64,000 nt of DNA from Hallella colorans (lineage in GTDB: Bacteria; Bacteroidota; Bacteroidia; Bacteroidales; Bacteroidaceae), in assembly GCF_003096815.1 (NCBI RefSeq), contig NZ_QENY01000015.1:1-64000 (forward strand), written 5' to 3'. A program made the position numbers and the translations under genes. The notes below the pieces were generated by a model, which saw only the letters and a list, made by a program, of their open reading frames with translations, was not told the DNA's origin and ran no database searches. Below, in pieces: positions 19,639 to 28,635 of this stretch; positions within the stretch are counted from its first letter, which is position 1; each line of letters opens with the position of its first letter.

Positions 19639-19748
19639 GATTAATGTCCAATCACACCACGTATAAGGTCTAATCACACTTGCTTTAAGACCTAAACGAA
19701 GCGTGAATGGGCCTTATTCGGCCGATGTTTAGTATCGAATGGCAAAGC
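19639..19748. repeat. 22-bp phased palindrome array B (five units)
   Basis: Units begin at 19639, 19661, 19683, 19705 and 19727, exactly 22 bp apart. Cores include GATTAATGTCCAATCA, CTTTAAGACCTAAACG and GAATGGGCCTTATTCG. A TTTAGAGAAAAAA motif starts 72 bp before the first unit and TTTGTCA begins at 19890, 163 bp after the start of the last unit. The array occupies the 597-bp gap between clpB and the OPT transporter, which otherwise holds the clpB terminator, an inverted repeat and a promoter. Confidence 0.85.
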
Positions 19749-19837
19749 ATTTAGAAAACTTTTTTGAGATCATAGCAGATATATGTCTATACCAATCTGG
19801 TTTCCAAAAACTTACAAAAAACTCTTTTTTTTCTCGT

Positions 19838-19869
19838 ATTTGCAAGCAAGTGCCACTCAGCTTGCAAAT
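19838..19869. repeat. inverted repeat downstream of array B
   Basis: Perfect 10-bp arms ATTTGCAAGC and GCTTGCAAAT around a 12-bp loop. It lies between the array and the TTTGTCA motif. Confidence 0.65.
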
Positions 19870-20007
19870 AAGCCAAGCACGAGCAAGTGTTTGTCAGATA
19901 TTTTCAAAGACCTGTGTTGTCAAGTAAAAACAGACTGTTATGCAGCCAACATAATTATATCTTGACAATTTCTAACGTGCGTTTTATGATAATTTCAATA
20001 TTTTCAT

Positions 20008-20015
20008 TATCTTTG
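20008..20015 (+). promoter_or_regulatory. -7 promoter box for the OPT transporter (TATCTTTG)
   Basis: A TAnnTTTG match ending 28 bp before the ATG. Confidence 0.7.
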
Positions 20016-20042
20016 CAAATATTAAATATCAAATCTTGAACC

Positions 20043-22040
20043 ATGGACGAAAAAGAGAAAGAGGCGGTGCAGCTGCCCGATAACGCATTTAGAGAATTGA
20101 AAGACGGCGAAGAATATGAGCCGATTATGAGCCCCGTGCATGCCTATCCTGAGGTTAACGCTTGGTCTGTGACGTGGGGCTTGGTCATGGCCGTATTGTT
20201 TTCGGCTGCCGCAGCCTACTTGGGGTTAAAGGTAGGGCAGGTGTTCGAGGCCGCCATACCTATCGCCATCATTGCCGTTGGCGTATCCACGGCTACCAAA
20301 CGCCACAAGGCTTTGGGCGAAAACGTCATCATTCAGAGCATTGGCGCATGCTCGGGCGCAGTGGTAGCCGGGTGCATTTTCACCTTGCCAGCCATCTATA
20401 TCTTGCAAAGCAAATACCCTGATATGACCGCATCATTTCTCAACATGTTCTTGGCTTCGGCTCTCGGCGGTGTGTTGGGCATATTGTTCCTCATCCCTTT
20501 CCGCAAATATTTTGTAAGCGATATGCACGGCAAATATCCTTTCCCAGAGGCTACCGCCACCACGCAAGTGCTGGTATCAGGTGCCAAGGGGGGCGACCAG
20601 GCCAAACCACTGCTACTCGCAGGCATCGTGGGCGGTATCTACGACTTCATCGTTTCGAGCTTTGGTTGGTGGAATGAAATGTTCACCAGTAGGTTCATAA
20701 GCATCGGACAAGACATCGCCGACAAAGCCAAATTGGTGTTCAAGGTGAACACTGGCGCGGCCGTTCTGGGTTTGGGCTACATCATTGGCTTGCGATATGC
20801 GCTATTCATTTGTTTTGGTTCCGTTGTAGTATGGTGGCTCATCGTACCGGGCATGTCACTCTTTTTTCATGACCAAGTGCTCAACATGTGGGACCCAAAC
20901 ATAACGACGACAGTAGGGGTCATGACCCCCGAGCAAATATTCAAGGCCTATGCTCGCAACATTGGCATTGGAGGTATCGCCATGGCTGGTATCATCGGTA
21001 TCATAAAGAGCTGGAAAATCATCAAGAGCGCCGTTGGGTTGGCATCAAAAGAACTTAAAGGTAAAGGTTCTGGTATGGATGAAGTGAAACGCACGCAGCG
21101 TGACATCTCGTTCAAGATTATTGCCATCGGCAGCGTGTTAGTGATACTACTGACGTTCCTCTTCTTTTGGATTGGCGTGATGAAAGGCAACTTGCTGTTT
21201 GCCGTGGTGGGCATCTTGCTTGTCACCGTCATCGCTTTTCTCTTCACAACAGTGGCAGCCAACGCCATCGCCATCGTGGGTAGCAATCCTGTTTCAGGCA
21301 TGACGCTCATGACATTGATATTGGCCAGCGTGGTGATGGTGGCCGTCGGAATGAAAGGCACGGGTGGCATGGTCGCCGCCTTGGTCATGGGCGGTGTGGT
21401 GTGCACGGCCCTCTCTATGGCTGGCAGCTTTATCACCGACTTGAAAATAGGCTACTGGATTGGCACCACTCCCAAGAAACAGGAGACGTGGAAGTTTCTT
21501 GGCACGCTTGTTAGTGCGGCCACTGTAGTGGGCGTGATGATTGTTTTGAACAAGACCTACGGTTTTGCCAGTGGTAAATTGGCCGCCCCACAAGCCAACG
21601 CTATGGCTGCTGTGATAGACCCTTTGATGAACGGCGTGGGTGCTCCGTGGGTACTTTATGCTATTGGCGCGGTCATCGCGGTGGTGCTCGACCGTTTGCA
21701 CATCCCTGCACTACCATTCGCGCTGGGCATGTTTATTCCATTGGAGCTTAACATTCCGCTGTTGGTCGGTGGCACAGTCAATTGGTTCGTCACCTCACGC
21801 AGCAAGGACGAGGCCTCTAACAAGGCTCGAGGTGAAAAGGGAACGCTCATCGCCAGCGGTTTCATTGCGGGCGGCGCATTGATGGGCGTGGTAAGCGCAC
21901 TGCTCAAATTTGGTGGCATCGACTTCTCCATAGCCAAGATATGGTGGGCCAATCCGCTGTCCGAGATATGCTCTTTGGCAGCTTATATATGCCTCATCGC
22001 TTATTTCATTCATGCCACGAAAGTAAAAGAAAAAGCATAA
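20043..22040 (+). CDS. OPT family oligopeptide transporter
   Basis: A 665-residue polytopic inner-membrane protein with about 14-15 hydrophobic helices. OPT family features include the N-terminal EVNAWSVTWGLVMAVLFSAAAAY with LGLKVGQVFEAAIPIAI, the KYPFPEATATTQVL motif (about residues 164-178), and the central SNPVSGMTLMTLI segment. OPT transporters import oligopeptides or metal chelates by proton symport; the substrate here cannot be told. It is monocistronic, with its own promoter and a convergent terminator after it. Confidence 0.92.
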   Translation: MDEKEKEAVQLPDNAFRELKDGEEYEPIMSPVHAYPEVNAWSVTWGLVMAVLFSAAAAYLGLKVGQVFEAAIPIAIIAVGVSTATKRHKALGENVIIQSIGACSGAVVAGCIFTLPAIYILQSKYPDMTASFLNMFLASALGGVLGILFLIPFRKYFVSDMHGKYPFPEATATTQVLVSGAKGGDQAKPLLLAGIVGGIYDFIVSSFGWWNEMFTSRFISIGQDIADKAKLVFKVNTGAAVLGLGYIIGLRYALFICFGSVVVWWLIVPGMSLFFHDQVLNMWDPNITTTVGVMTPEQIFKAYARNIGIGGIAMAGIIGIIKSWKIIKSAVGLASKELKGKGSGMDEVKRTQRDISFKIIAIGSVLVILLTFLFFWIGVMKGNLLFAVVGILLVTVIAFLFTTVAANAIAIVGSNPVSGMTLMTLILASVVMVAVGMKGTGGMVAALVMGGVVCTALSMAGSFITDLKIGYWIGTTPKKQETWKFLGTLVSAATVVGVMIVLNKTYGFASGKLAAPQANAMAAVIDPLMNGVGAPWVLYAIGAVIAVVLDRLHIPALPFALGMFIPLELNIPLLVGGTVNWFVTSRSKDEASNKARGEKGTLIASGFIAGGALMGVVSALLKFGGIDFSIAKIWWANPLSEICSLAAYICLIAYFIHATKVKEKA

Positions 22041-22072
22041 CCCACATGTAGGGTTTCCAACAATAAAAAGTG

Positions 22073-22113
22073 AAGGTCTCAATATTCTTTATGAACATTG
22101 AGACCTTTTATTA
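22073..22113. terminator. bidirectional terminator between OPT and helicase genes
   Basis: An 11-bp stem AAGGTCTCAAT / ATTGAGACCTT with inner TTC/GAA pairing, flanked by A-rich and TTTTATTAT tracts. It lies between convergent genes. Confidence 0.85.
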
Positions 22114-22171
22114 TAAAAATTGGTAGAATTTGCGTTCAATTGTTGGACAATAATCGACCGGGTATGCCATG

Positions 22172-24895
22172 TCAATCCTTTTCAAACAAATGCAAAACCG
22201 GCTCAAGAAAACGTGTTATGTGTTGAGGTATCACGTTTCCGCTTACCTTTCTCGTTTTACAACATGTGATTACAAGGCGTTTTCGCGCCCTTGACATTGC
22301 GACATAAAGTTTTCGGGCATCTTCGGCCAAACCCTTATAGTCGTTCCTGTTAAAATAGCTTGGCATGCGACTGTCCACCATATCAAAAACGACGACATTG
22401 TCAAATTCCAACCCCTTGGCCTTATGGATCGTGGAGACAAACATGCGCTCATCTATGGCTGAGGACCCACATAGGTCGGATTCTTTGAGAGTGGTCAACT
22501 CCGTAATATGATTGTCCAGCTGCTCTTTTAACGAAAGTTTGCGCTGGGTGGTTAAAATATCATTATCTATAAAGCTAAAAACATATTTCATCTTTGCCGT
22601 CTCGGGCATCCAACCATTTGCTCTCGCCATCTGGTAAAAATGTTTCATCTCCGAGACAATGGCCGACTCGGCAGACTTCGCGGGCCTGTCATAAAGACGT
22701 TCGCGAGCCTCAACGAACATGTCACCATAGTTTTGACGTATCATTCTGATATGCTCTTGTGTACTTTTACGACCGAGAAACTCTCTCTGCGACTCCACAA
22801 CCTTAGCTCCCTGACGTCTACAATACGCCAAAAGTTGCACCGTCGCATGAACGTCATCGTCCGCAAGGTGTGAGTTCTGGCCCTCCAATTTCAAATCACT
22901 CAATAGCAATTTCAATTTAAAAGCGCGCAAATCAGGTCGTAACAAACGGATAATTTTAAGAGAGTCGAAACACTTTGGACATCGTGTTTGCCACTTCACG
23001 CCACGCAGGTAACGACGCACGTTCCAATCCATTATATGGTAATCATAATCAGCATTGTGCGCCACGAGAACATCATCGCCCACAAAATCAAGAAACATTC
23101 GCAATCCCTGTTCGTGTGTCACAATGACATTGCGCTTGCGTTCCTCGATGATTGGATTGACCACATCGCCCAACATCCTCGGAATTTCACGTTCGGTGGC
23201 AATGTGCACACAGAATTTTCCAACAACCATTCCATCACGAATACGCTGGGCGGCAATCTGTATCACGTCGTCCTCGAACACGTTTAGGCCCGTGGTCTCG
23301 GTGTCAAAGACAACCAACGCCCGCTCATCATAAGCTTGCGCAAATGCCTGAATATAGGTGGTATCTTTATAATCAAAGAAGTCGGCGGGCGTTATGGCCC
23401 TCGCTTTAAGACGATGGACAAACTGTCTTGCGCCCGAATTTGTGCCAAAGGCCTTCGTTCCTCTCAGTAGCCTGGACCACGCAATGAAGTTGTTGTCATT
23501 GGAAAGCGCGCTTAAATGCGCCATTAGCAATTTAACCTCAGGCGTGGAGAATAGGTCCGTTCCAGAGACCTTGAAATGCGATTGCCGTTTTTCCAAAAGC
23601 AATTTACTGATGGTATCAGCGTCTTTGTTGGCGTTGACAATAATGGCTATTGTCTCGTCGGGATGATCACGAAACAGCCTTGTCGCCATATTCGCCACAT
23701 CAACGTACTCAGACTCGATATTGTCACTTGAGACTATCTGTAGCTCTCCGCCCCGCATAAGACTTCCATCCGTGGGGGCCGGCAGCAAATCGGCATCCGC
23801 TTTAAGAACTTTTACGGCGTATAGATTGAGCAAATCTACCAAGTATTTGGGTGAGCGATGATTTATTCCGAGGTGATAAATATGCCCCTCGCAGCGTTTT
23901 TTCAACTCTCCTAAAATGTGAAGTTTGGCGCCCATGAATGAAAAAATGGCTTGCATTTCGTCTCCGAGATACATTAAAGTGCCAGTCCCACTGACTATCT
24001 TGCCACCTGACGGCGCGAATTCCAATGTTGAGAGCTCGTCTATTATGGCCAATTGCAAAGCGTTAAGGTCCTGCACTTCATCCACCTGAATCCAAGGATA
24101 GCGTTTGTGCGAACGCTCATCTCTCATGGCTACATAGGTGAACTGAAGCAGGTCCTCAAAGTCTAAAAGATTGTTTTGCCGCCTATAAGCATCGTATCCA
24201 TGCGCGTATCGCATACGCTCGAGCAAACGCACGGCCTGCTGGCGAAGCGCGATATCGAAACCCTCAGACCTGACAAAATCAAGAAAGAAATCCGTATGGT
24301 CGTATATATCGAGCACAGACCCGCTCGTAAACGGTTGCTCCCTGACCCTGCAAATCGTTTCGAGAACAGCAATGTCGTCTTTAGACAAGCACTCTGGATG
24401 CAGTCTTAGTGGTTTCGGAATGCCATTACGTAACTCGAACATGAGGTGAGCCATGAACATTATCTGACTGTATTCCCGCCTGCGACCGCTGTCGTCGAGC
24501 ACCCTTTCTTCGTCCTCCTGAAGGTACATAGACAGTATTCCTACCACCGTGTCGTCATCAATGACAGAACTTTCGGCTGGCACGAGTGCGTTTTCAAACA
24601 GGAAACGCGAGCAGTATCGGTGCACGTTGCCCACAAAAACATCTGTCGCGGACTCGTCGTCAACGTTTTCCGCGATGCGCTCACGCATACCGCGAGCGGC
24701 CCTGTTGGTAAACGTCAGACAAAGCATGTCATCATAAGCCACCCCCATGACATGGGCATGGCAAATACGCTCGGCCAAAATTTGGGTCTTGCCACAACCG
24801 GGAGGGGCCAAAACTAAATGGCAACCTTCCTCAATGGATATAATTTTTCGTTGCGTAGAATCAGGTGTCCATGACTCCCGTTGGTTTTGTTTCAT
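22172..24895 (-). CDS. UvrD-type helicase with an internal DEDDh exonuclease domain
   Basis: A 907-residue superfamily 1 helicase. Walker A PPGCGKT is at residues 31-37, LTFTNRAARGMRER is motif Ia, and IQVDEVQDLN (about 273) is the Walker B motif. After the first 2A segment, a DnaQ-like exonuclease is inserted at about 520-690: VFDTETTG (Exo I), VAHNADYDY (Exo II) and HLADDDVHAT (Exo III). Helicase motifs resume with STIHKAKGLEFDNVVVFD and YVAMSRARKRLVI. The start at 24895 is preferred to an upstream ATG because the promoter box lies at 24911-24918. A combined unwinding and 3'-5' degradation activity in repair is inferred. It is monocistronic. Confidence 0.9.
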   Translation of the reverse strand: MKQNQRESWTPDSTQRKIISIEEGCHLVLAPPGCGKTQILAERICHAHVMGVAYDDMLCLTFTNRAARGMRERIAENVDDESATDVFVGNVHRYCSRFLFENALVPAESSVIDDDTVVGILSMYLQEDEERVLDDSGRRREYSQIMFMAHLMFELRNGIPKPLRLHPECLSKDDIAVLETICRVREQPFTSGSVLDIYDHTDFFLDFVRSEGFDIALRQQAVRLLERMRYAHGYDAYRRQNNLLDFEDLLQFTYVAMRDERSHKRYPWIQVDEVQDLNALQLAIIDELSTLEFAPSGGKIVSGTGTLMYLGDEMQAIFSFMGAKLHILGELKKRCEGHIYHLGINHRSPKYLVDLLNLYAVKVLKADADLLPAPTDGSLMRGGELQIVSSDNIESEYVDVANMATRLFRDHPDETIAIIVNANKDADTISKLLLEKRQSHFKVSGTDLFSTPEVKLLMAHLSALSNDNNFIAWSRLLRGTKAFGTNSGARQFVHRLKARAITPADFFDYKDTTYIQAFAQAYDERALVVFDTETTGLNVFEDDVIQIAAQRIRDGMVVGKFCVHIATEREIPRMLGDVVNPIIEERKRNVIVTHEQGLRMFLDFVGDDVLVAHNADYDYHIMDWNVRRYLRGVKWQTRCPKCFDSLKIIRLLRPDLRAFKLKLLLSDLKLEGQNSHLADDDVHATVQLLAYCRRQGAKVVESQREFLGRKSTQEHIRMIRQNYGDMFVEARERLYDRPAKSAESAIVSEMKHFYQMARANGWMPETAKMKYVFSFIDNDILTTQRKLSLKEQLDNHITELTTLKESDLCGSSAIDERMFVSTIHKAKGLEFDNVVVFDMVDSRMPSYFNRNDYKGLAEDARKLYVAMSRARKRLVITCCKTRKVSGNVIPQHITRFLEPVLHLFEKD

Positions 24896-24910
24896 GGTTG
24901 AAAGTTTCTG

Positions 24911-24918
24911 CAAACTTA
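24911..24918 (-). promoter_or_regulatory. -7 promoter box for the helicase-exonuclease (TAAGTTTG)
   Basis: A TAnnTTTG match on the minus strand, 16 bp before the chosen ATG. It rules out the longer reading frame. Confidence 0.6.
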
Positions 24919-24972
24919 CTATATTTTTTCAAAATTAAGAAACCGGGGAAAGCGTTATTCATCAAAAATATT

Positions 24973-24980
24973 TATCTTTG
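24973..24980 (+). promoter_or_regulatory. -7 promoter box for the HExxH protein (TATCTTTG)
   Basis: A TAnnTTTG match whose last base is only 6 bp before the ATG, so the transcript should begin at or very near the start codon. Confidence 0.65.
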
Positions 24981-24985
24981 CGCAA

Positions 24986-25312
24986 ATGAAAATTATCAGG
25001 AACAGGCTTCTTCCGCCCAAAAATTTTGACGCCATCAATATTATGGGGTTATTGTTTTGCCACAAATCGACCATCATAACGCCCGAAATTGTCCGGCATG
25101 AACAAATCCACACACGGCAAATGGCAGAACTGCTGTTCGTCTTTTTCTACCTATGGTATTTTATAGAATGGCTTGTTAGGCTATTCATGAGGGGCAACGC
25201 GTACCACCATATCAGTTTTGAGCGAGAGGCTTACGACCACATGGACGAGCCGGACTACCTGAAAAGGCGCAAACACTTCGCGTGGATGAAATATTACAAA
25301 CTGGGTCGTTGA
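24986..25312 (+). CDS. small protein with HExxH motif, unknown function
   Basis: A 108-residue protein I do not recognise by name. It contains H-E-Q-I-H in RHEQIHTRQMAELL (about residues 38-42), the zinc-binding motif of gluzincin-type peptidases, followed by a hydrophobic helix (LLFVFFYLWYFIEWLVRLF, about 50-68) and a possible third ligand in FEREAYDH (about 81). The C-terminus is basic. It could be a minimal membrane-associated metallopeptidase or simply a zinc-binding protein; no activity can be asserted. The gene is probably leaderless and monocistronic, ended by a hairpin shared with nagB. Confidence 0.7.
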   Translation: MKIIRNRLLPPKNFDAINIMGLLFCHKSTIITPEIVRHEQIHTRQMAELLFVFFYLWYFIEWLVRLFMRGNAYHHISFEREAYDHMDEPDYLKRRKHFAWMKYYKLGR

Positions 25313-25368
25313 GCTTCGGCCTTATCGTAAAAGCGAACCACGACATCGCCTTTAGCCCAATCACGACA

Positions 25369-25394
25369 AAGGCATGCCACAATTGGCATGCCTT
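25369..25394. terminator. hairpin between convergent genes
   Basis: A perfect 10-bp stem AAGGCATGCC / GGCATGCCTT, loop ACAATT, followed by CTTCAT. Probably bidirectional. Confidence 0.75.
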
Positions 25395-25444
25395 CTTCAT
25401 ATTGATATCAAGATAAAATCACATCATGGTTGGCGCCATTCCCA

Positions 25445-26236
25445 TCACAAATTGTTCTGCTCTATATCTTTAAAATATTTGTATGTGCCCACTTTCAGCT
25501 CATCGCATGCCGCCTCGTCGGCCACGATGATACCGTGCCGGTGCATTTGCAGGGCAGAGATAGTCCACCATTGCGACACGGCACCCTCCACCGCCGCTTG
25601 CAGCGCGCGAGCCTTGTGATGCCCATTGCATAATATCATCACCTCGCGTGCGTCCATCACCGTACCCACACCAACAGTCAAGGCATACTTGGGAACCTTG
25701 TTCACGTCATTGTCAAAAAAGCGGCTGTTGGCCAAGATGGTATCCGATGTGAGCGTCTTTTCACGTGTTCGGCTGACAAGACTCGAGCCCGGCTCGTTGA
25801 AGGCGATATGCCCATCAGGGCCTATGCCACCGATAAAGAGATCTATGCCACCAGCCTCTTCGATCATCCGCTCATAGCGCTCACACTCGGCTTTCAAGTC
25901 TTTGGCGTTGCCATTGAGTATGTGTATATTCTCGCGGGGAATGTCTATGTGGTCAAAAAGGTTGCGGGCCATAAAGCTGTGATAGCTCTGCGGATGATCC
26001 TCTGCCAAGCCAACATACTCGTCCATGTTAAAAGTCAACACGTGTTTAAAACTCACTCGTCCCTCCTTGTTGGCCTTGACAAGCGCGGCATACATGCCCT
26101 CGGGCGAACTACCTGTGGGCAAACCCAGCACAAACGGGTGGCTGGCAGACGCGTTAAAACTGTTTATACGCTCAATTACATGCTCGGCAGCCCACTGCGA
26201 GATGCCGTCATAATGCGGTTGAATGATTACTCTCAT
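25445..26236 (-). CDS. nagB: glucosamine-6-phosphate deaminase
   Basis: A 263-residue NagB that converts glucosamine-6-phosphate to fructose-6-phosphate and ammonia. Visible are the phosphate loop [12 protein letters not shown] (about 38-49), catalytic Asp in NMDEYVGL (about 72), and [17 protein letters not shown] (about 136-152) with the catalytic Asp/His/Glu set. Length and motifs are standard. It is monocistronic; a near-consensus box TACATTTA lies about 27-34 bp upstream. No other amino-sugar gene is nearby. Confidence 0.96.
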   Translation of the reverse strand: MRVIIQPHYDGISQWAAEHVIERINSFNASASHPFVLGLPTGSSPEGMYAALVKANKEGRVSFKHVLTFNMDEYVGLAEDHPQSYHSFMARNLFDHIDIPRENIHILNGNAKDLKAECERYERMIEEAGGIDLFIGGIGPDGHIAFNEPGSSLVSRTREKTLTSDTILANSRFFDNDVNKVPKYALTVGVGTVMDAREVMILCNGHHKARALQAAVEGAVSQWWTISALQMHRHGIIVADEAACDELKVGTYKYFKDIEQNNL

Positions 26237-26571
26237 AAGATTTTAATGATTTAAGTGTTTGCTAAATGTACGTAATTTTTAGGCTATAGAGCCACGCTTA
26301 TATTGCCAAAAAGTATTTTATTATTTGCAAAAATACTATTTTTTTTTGACAAAACATCGATTTCCATTGTACATTTTGGCATCTACCCTCCTTATCGTCT
26401 TGACAGATTGAGAATATGGCTTCAAACAATGGCGCGTATGACATCAAAATGATGATGTAAAGAAAATATGTCTATTTTTGTGTCTCCAAAAAACATCCAT
26501 TTAGAGAAAAAACTGTCTCTTTTTTCTCCTCAAGTCATCATTTTTAGACTAAAATAAAAGAACCAAAGCCC

Positions 26572-26681
26572 GATTAATACTTATTCAGCCTGTGTTTAAG
26601 ACCTATTCGCAACACGATGAGCATTTATTGGTCACGTGATTGATAGTCAATCACCGTACCATTAAGCGCTAATCGCAAAGC
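26572..26681. repeat. 22-bp phased palindrome array C (five units)
   Basis: Units begin at 26572, 26594, 26616, 26638 and 26660, exactly 22 bp apart; a degenerate sixth may follow. Cores include GTTTAAGACCTATTCG and CATTAAGCGCTAATCG. TTTAGAGAAAAAA starts 72 bp before the array, as in array B, and the TTGTCA motif falls 163 bp after the start of the last unit. The array lies in the 1.0-kb gap between divergent nagB and hflX. The rest of the gap is AT-rich with no supported gene. Confidence 0.85.
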
Positions 26682-27215
26682 CTAATAACAGCTCTCATAC
26701 CTCCGCGAAGTCAAAATGGCACGTATGTCACTGACAAGTAGCCGGTTACGAAAACATTAATTTTTTGCCATATTTTGGACAAAAGGATTTGTTTTTTTAT
26801 ATACGCAGAATACAAGAGGGGTGTTGTCAAGTTTTTTGGTCAGTTTGTCCAGCCCGACACAACGTTTCAGGCGCACGCTCTCACATAGTCCACCAACATG
26901 CGGCAACACATGCGTTCATCGCGCTACGCTCAATGATGCAAGAATGAGAAAATAGCCGTGACATCACGTCCAAGCCATTTTTTTCCTCTCAAAAATGATT
27001 GGGCAATTTGTTTTAACGTGGTTTTTAGTTCAGCAATCGCTCGAGACGATTCTTACGTTCTTATATTTGCAAAGCAAGGAAGAACATTAAATATCATCAA
27101 ATAATATATTGACAATTAGTTGGAAATCAACGCAATGGTTTACGATGTACAGGCCATGAAATTATAGCGGCATCAAAAAAATACACATAATCCTAACATT
27201 TTCCAATCTTTTCAT

Positions 27216-27223
27216 TATCTTTG
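27216..27223 (+). promoter_or_regulatory. -7 promoter box for hflX (TATCTTTG)
   Basis: A TAnnTTTG match ending 22 bp before the hflX ATG. Confidence 0.7.
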
Positions 27224-27244
27224 CAATAACATAAAAAACAGAGA

Positions 27245-28492
27245 ATGAAAGAATTTGTGATTTCAGAGGCCAAAGCCGAAACCGCAATATTAGTGGGCCT
27301 TATCACACCCCAGCAAGACGAGGTCAAGACAAACGAATATCTCGACGAGCTTGATTTCTTGGCCGACACAGCGGGCGCCGTCACCGTGAAGCGATACACG
27401 CAGCGCGTGAATGGGCCCAACCAAGTGACCTATGTAGGCAAGGGAAAATTAGAGGAAATAAAAACATATATCGAAAACGAAGCCGACGAGGACAGGGAAG
27501 TGGGCATGGTGATCTTTGATGACGAATTGTCGGCCAAGCAGCTACGCAACATTGAGAACGCGCTCAAAGTGAAGATACTGGACCGCACATCGCTCATTCT
27601 CGACATTTTTGCCATGCGAGCGCAGACCGCCAACGCCAAAACTCAGGTAGAACTGGCGCAATACCGATACATGTTGCCTCGACTACAACGCTTGTGGACA
27701 CACCTTGAGCGGCAGCGCGGTGGCGCGGGCGCGGGCGGAGGAAAAGGCTCTGTGGGCCTGAGAGGGCCGGGAGAGACACAGCTTGAGATGGACCGTCGCA
27801 TCATATTGCAACGCATCACGCTGCTGAAACAACGCTTGGTAGACATAGAAAAGCAAAAAAACACGCAGCGCAAAAACCGTGGACGACTCATCCGCGTGGC
27901 CTTGGTGGGATACACCAACGTAGGCAAATCGACCATCATGAACATCTTGGCCAAGAGCGACGTGTTCGCGGAGAACAAGCTTTTTGCCACGCTCGATACC
28001 ACGGTGCGCAAGGTGGTCATCGAGAACCTACCTTTCTTGTTAGCCGATACCGTGGGATTTATACGCAAACTACCCACCGACTTGGTGGACTCTTTCAAGT
28101 CGACGTTGGACGAGGTACGCGAGGCCGACTTGTTGGTGCACGTGATAGACATCTCACATCCAGACTTTGAGGAACAGGTCAAGGTGGTGAAAAACACGCT
28201 GAAAGACCTTGACTGCGCTGAAAAACCCATGATAATGGTCTTCAACAAGATAGACAATTATCATTGGGTGGACAAAGAGCCCGACGACCTCACACCCGAA
28301 ACCAAAGAGAACGTGACGCTCGACGAACTGAAAAAAACGTGGATGGCAAGGCACGACGAGGATTGCATCTTCGTGTCAGCGAAGCTCAAAGAGAACCTCG
28401 ATGAGTTGCGAGATACTCTGTATCGCAAAGTGCGCGAGCTGCATGTACAGAAATATCCCTACAACGATTTTCTGTATCCCGTGGACGACTGA
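27245..28492 (+). CDS. hflX: GTPase HflX
   Basis: A 415-residue HflX, a ribosome-associated GTPase that splits stalled or idle ribosomes. The N-terminal HflX domain ends with the glycine-rich GLRGPGETQLEMDRR (about 177-191). A coiled helix leads to the G domain with G1 GYTNVGKST (about 220), G3 DTVGF, and G4 NKID. The C-terminus contains FVSAKLKENLDEL (G5). Length is normal. It leads a run of plus-strand genes. Confidence 0.95.
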   Translation: MKEFVISEAKAETAILVGLITPQQDEVKTNEYLDELDFLADTAGAVTVKRYTQRVNGPNQVTYVGKGKLEEIKTYIENEADEDREVGMVIFDDELSAKQLRNIENALKVKILDRTSLILDIFAMRAQTANAKTQVELAQYRYMLPRLQRLWTHLERQRGGAGAGGGKGSVGLRGPGETQLEMDRRIILQRITLLKQRLVDIEKQKNTQRKNRGRLIRVALVGYTNVGKSTIMNILAKSDVFAENKLFATLDTTVRKVVIENLPFLLADTVGFIRKLPTDLVDSFKSTLDEVREADLLVHVIDISHPDFEEQVKVVKNTLKDLDCAEKPMIMVFNKIDNYHWVDKEPDDLTPETKENVTLDELKKTWMARHDEDCIFVSAKLKENLDELRDTLYRKVRELHVQKYPYNDFLYPVDD

Positions 28493-28635
28493 TACCTCAC
28501 AAAACGCGGCGCGACATGACAAACGAAAGCCGGCATTTAGCCATTTAACCCAACCCAAGACCGTTTCTCCAAACCCAGCAGATCGCTACACCCCACACCA
28601 AGAGGCCGGTTGGAAAGGTTACACATTATATTATT

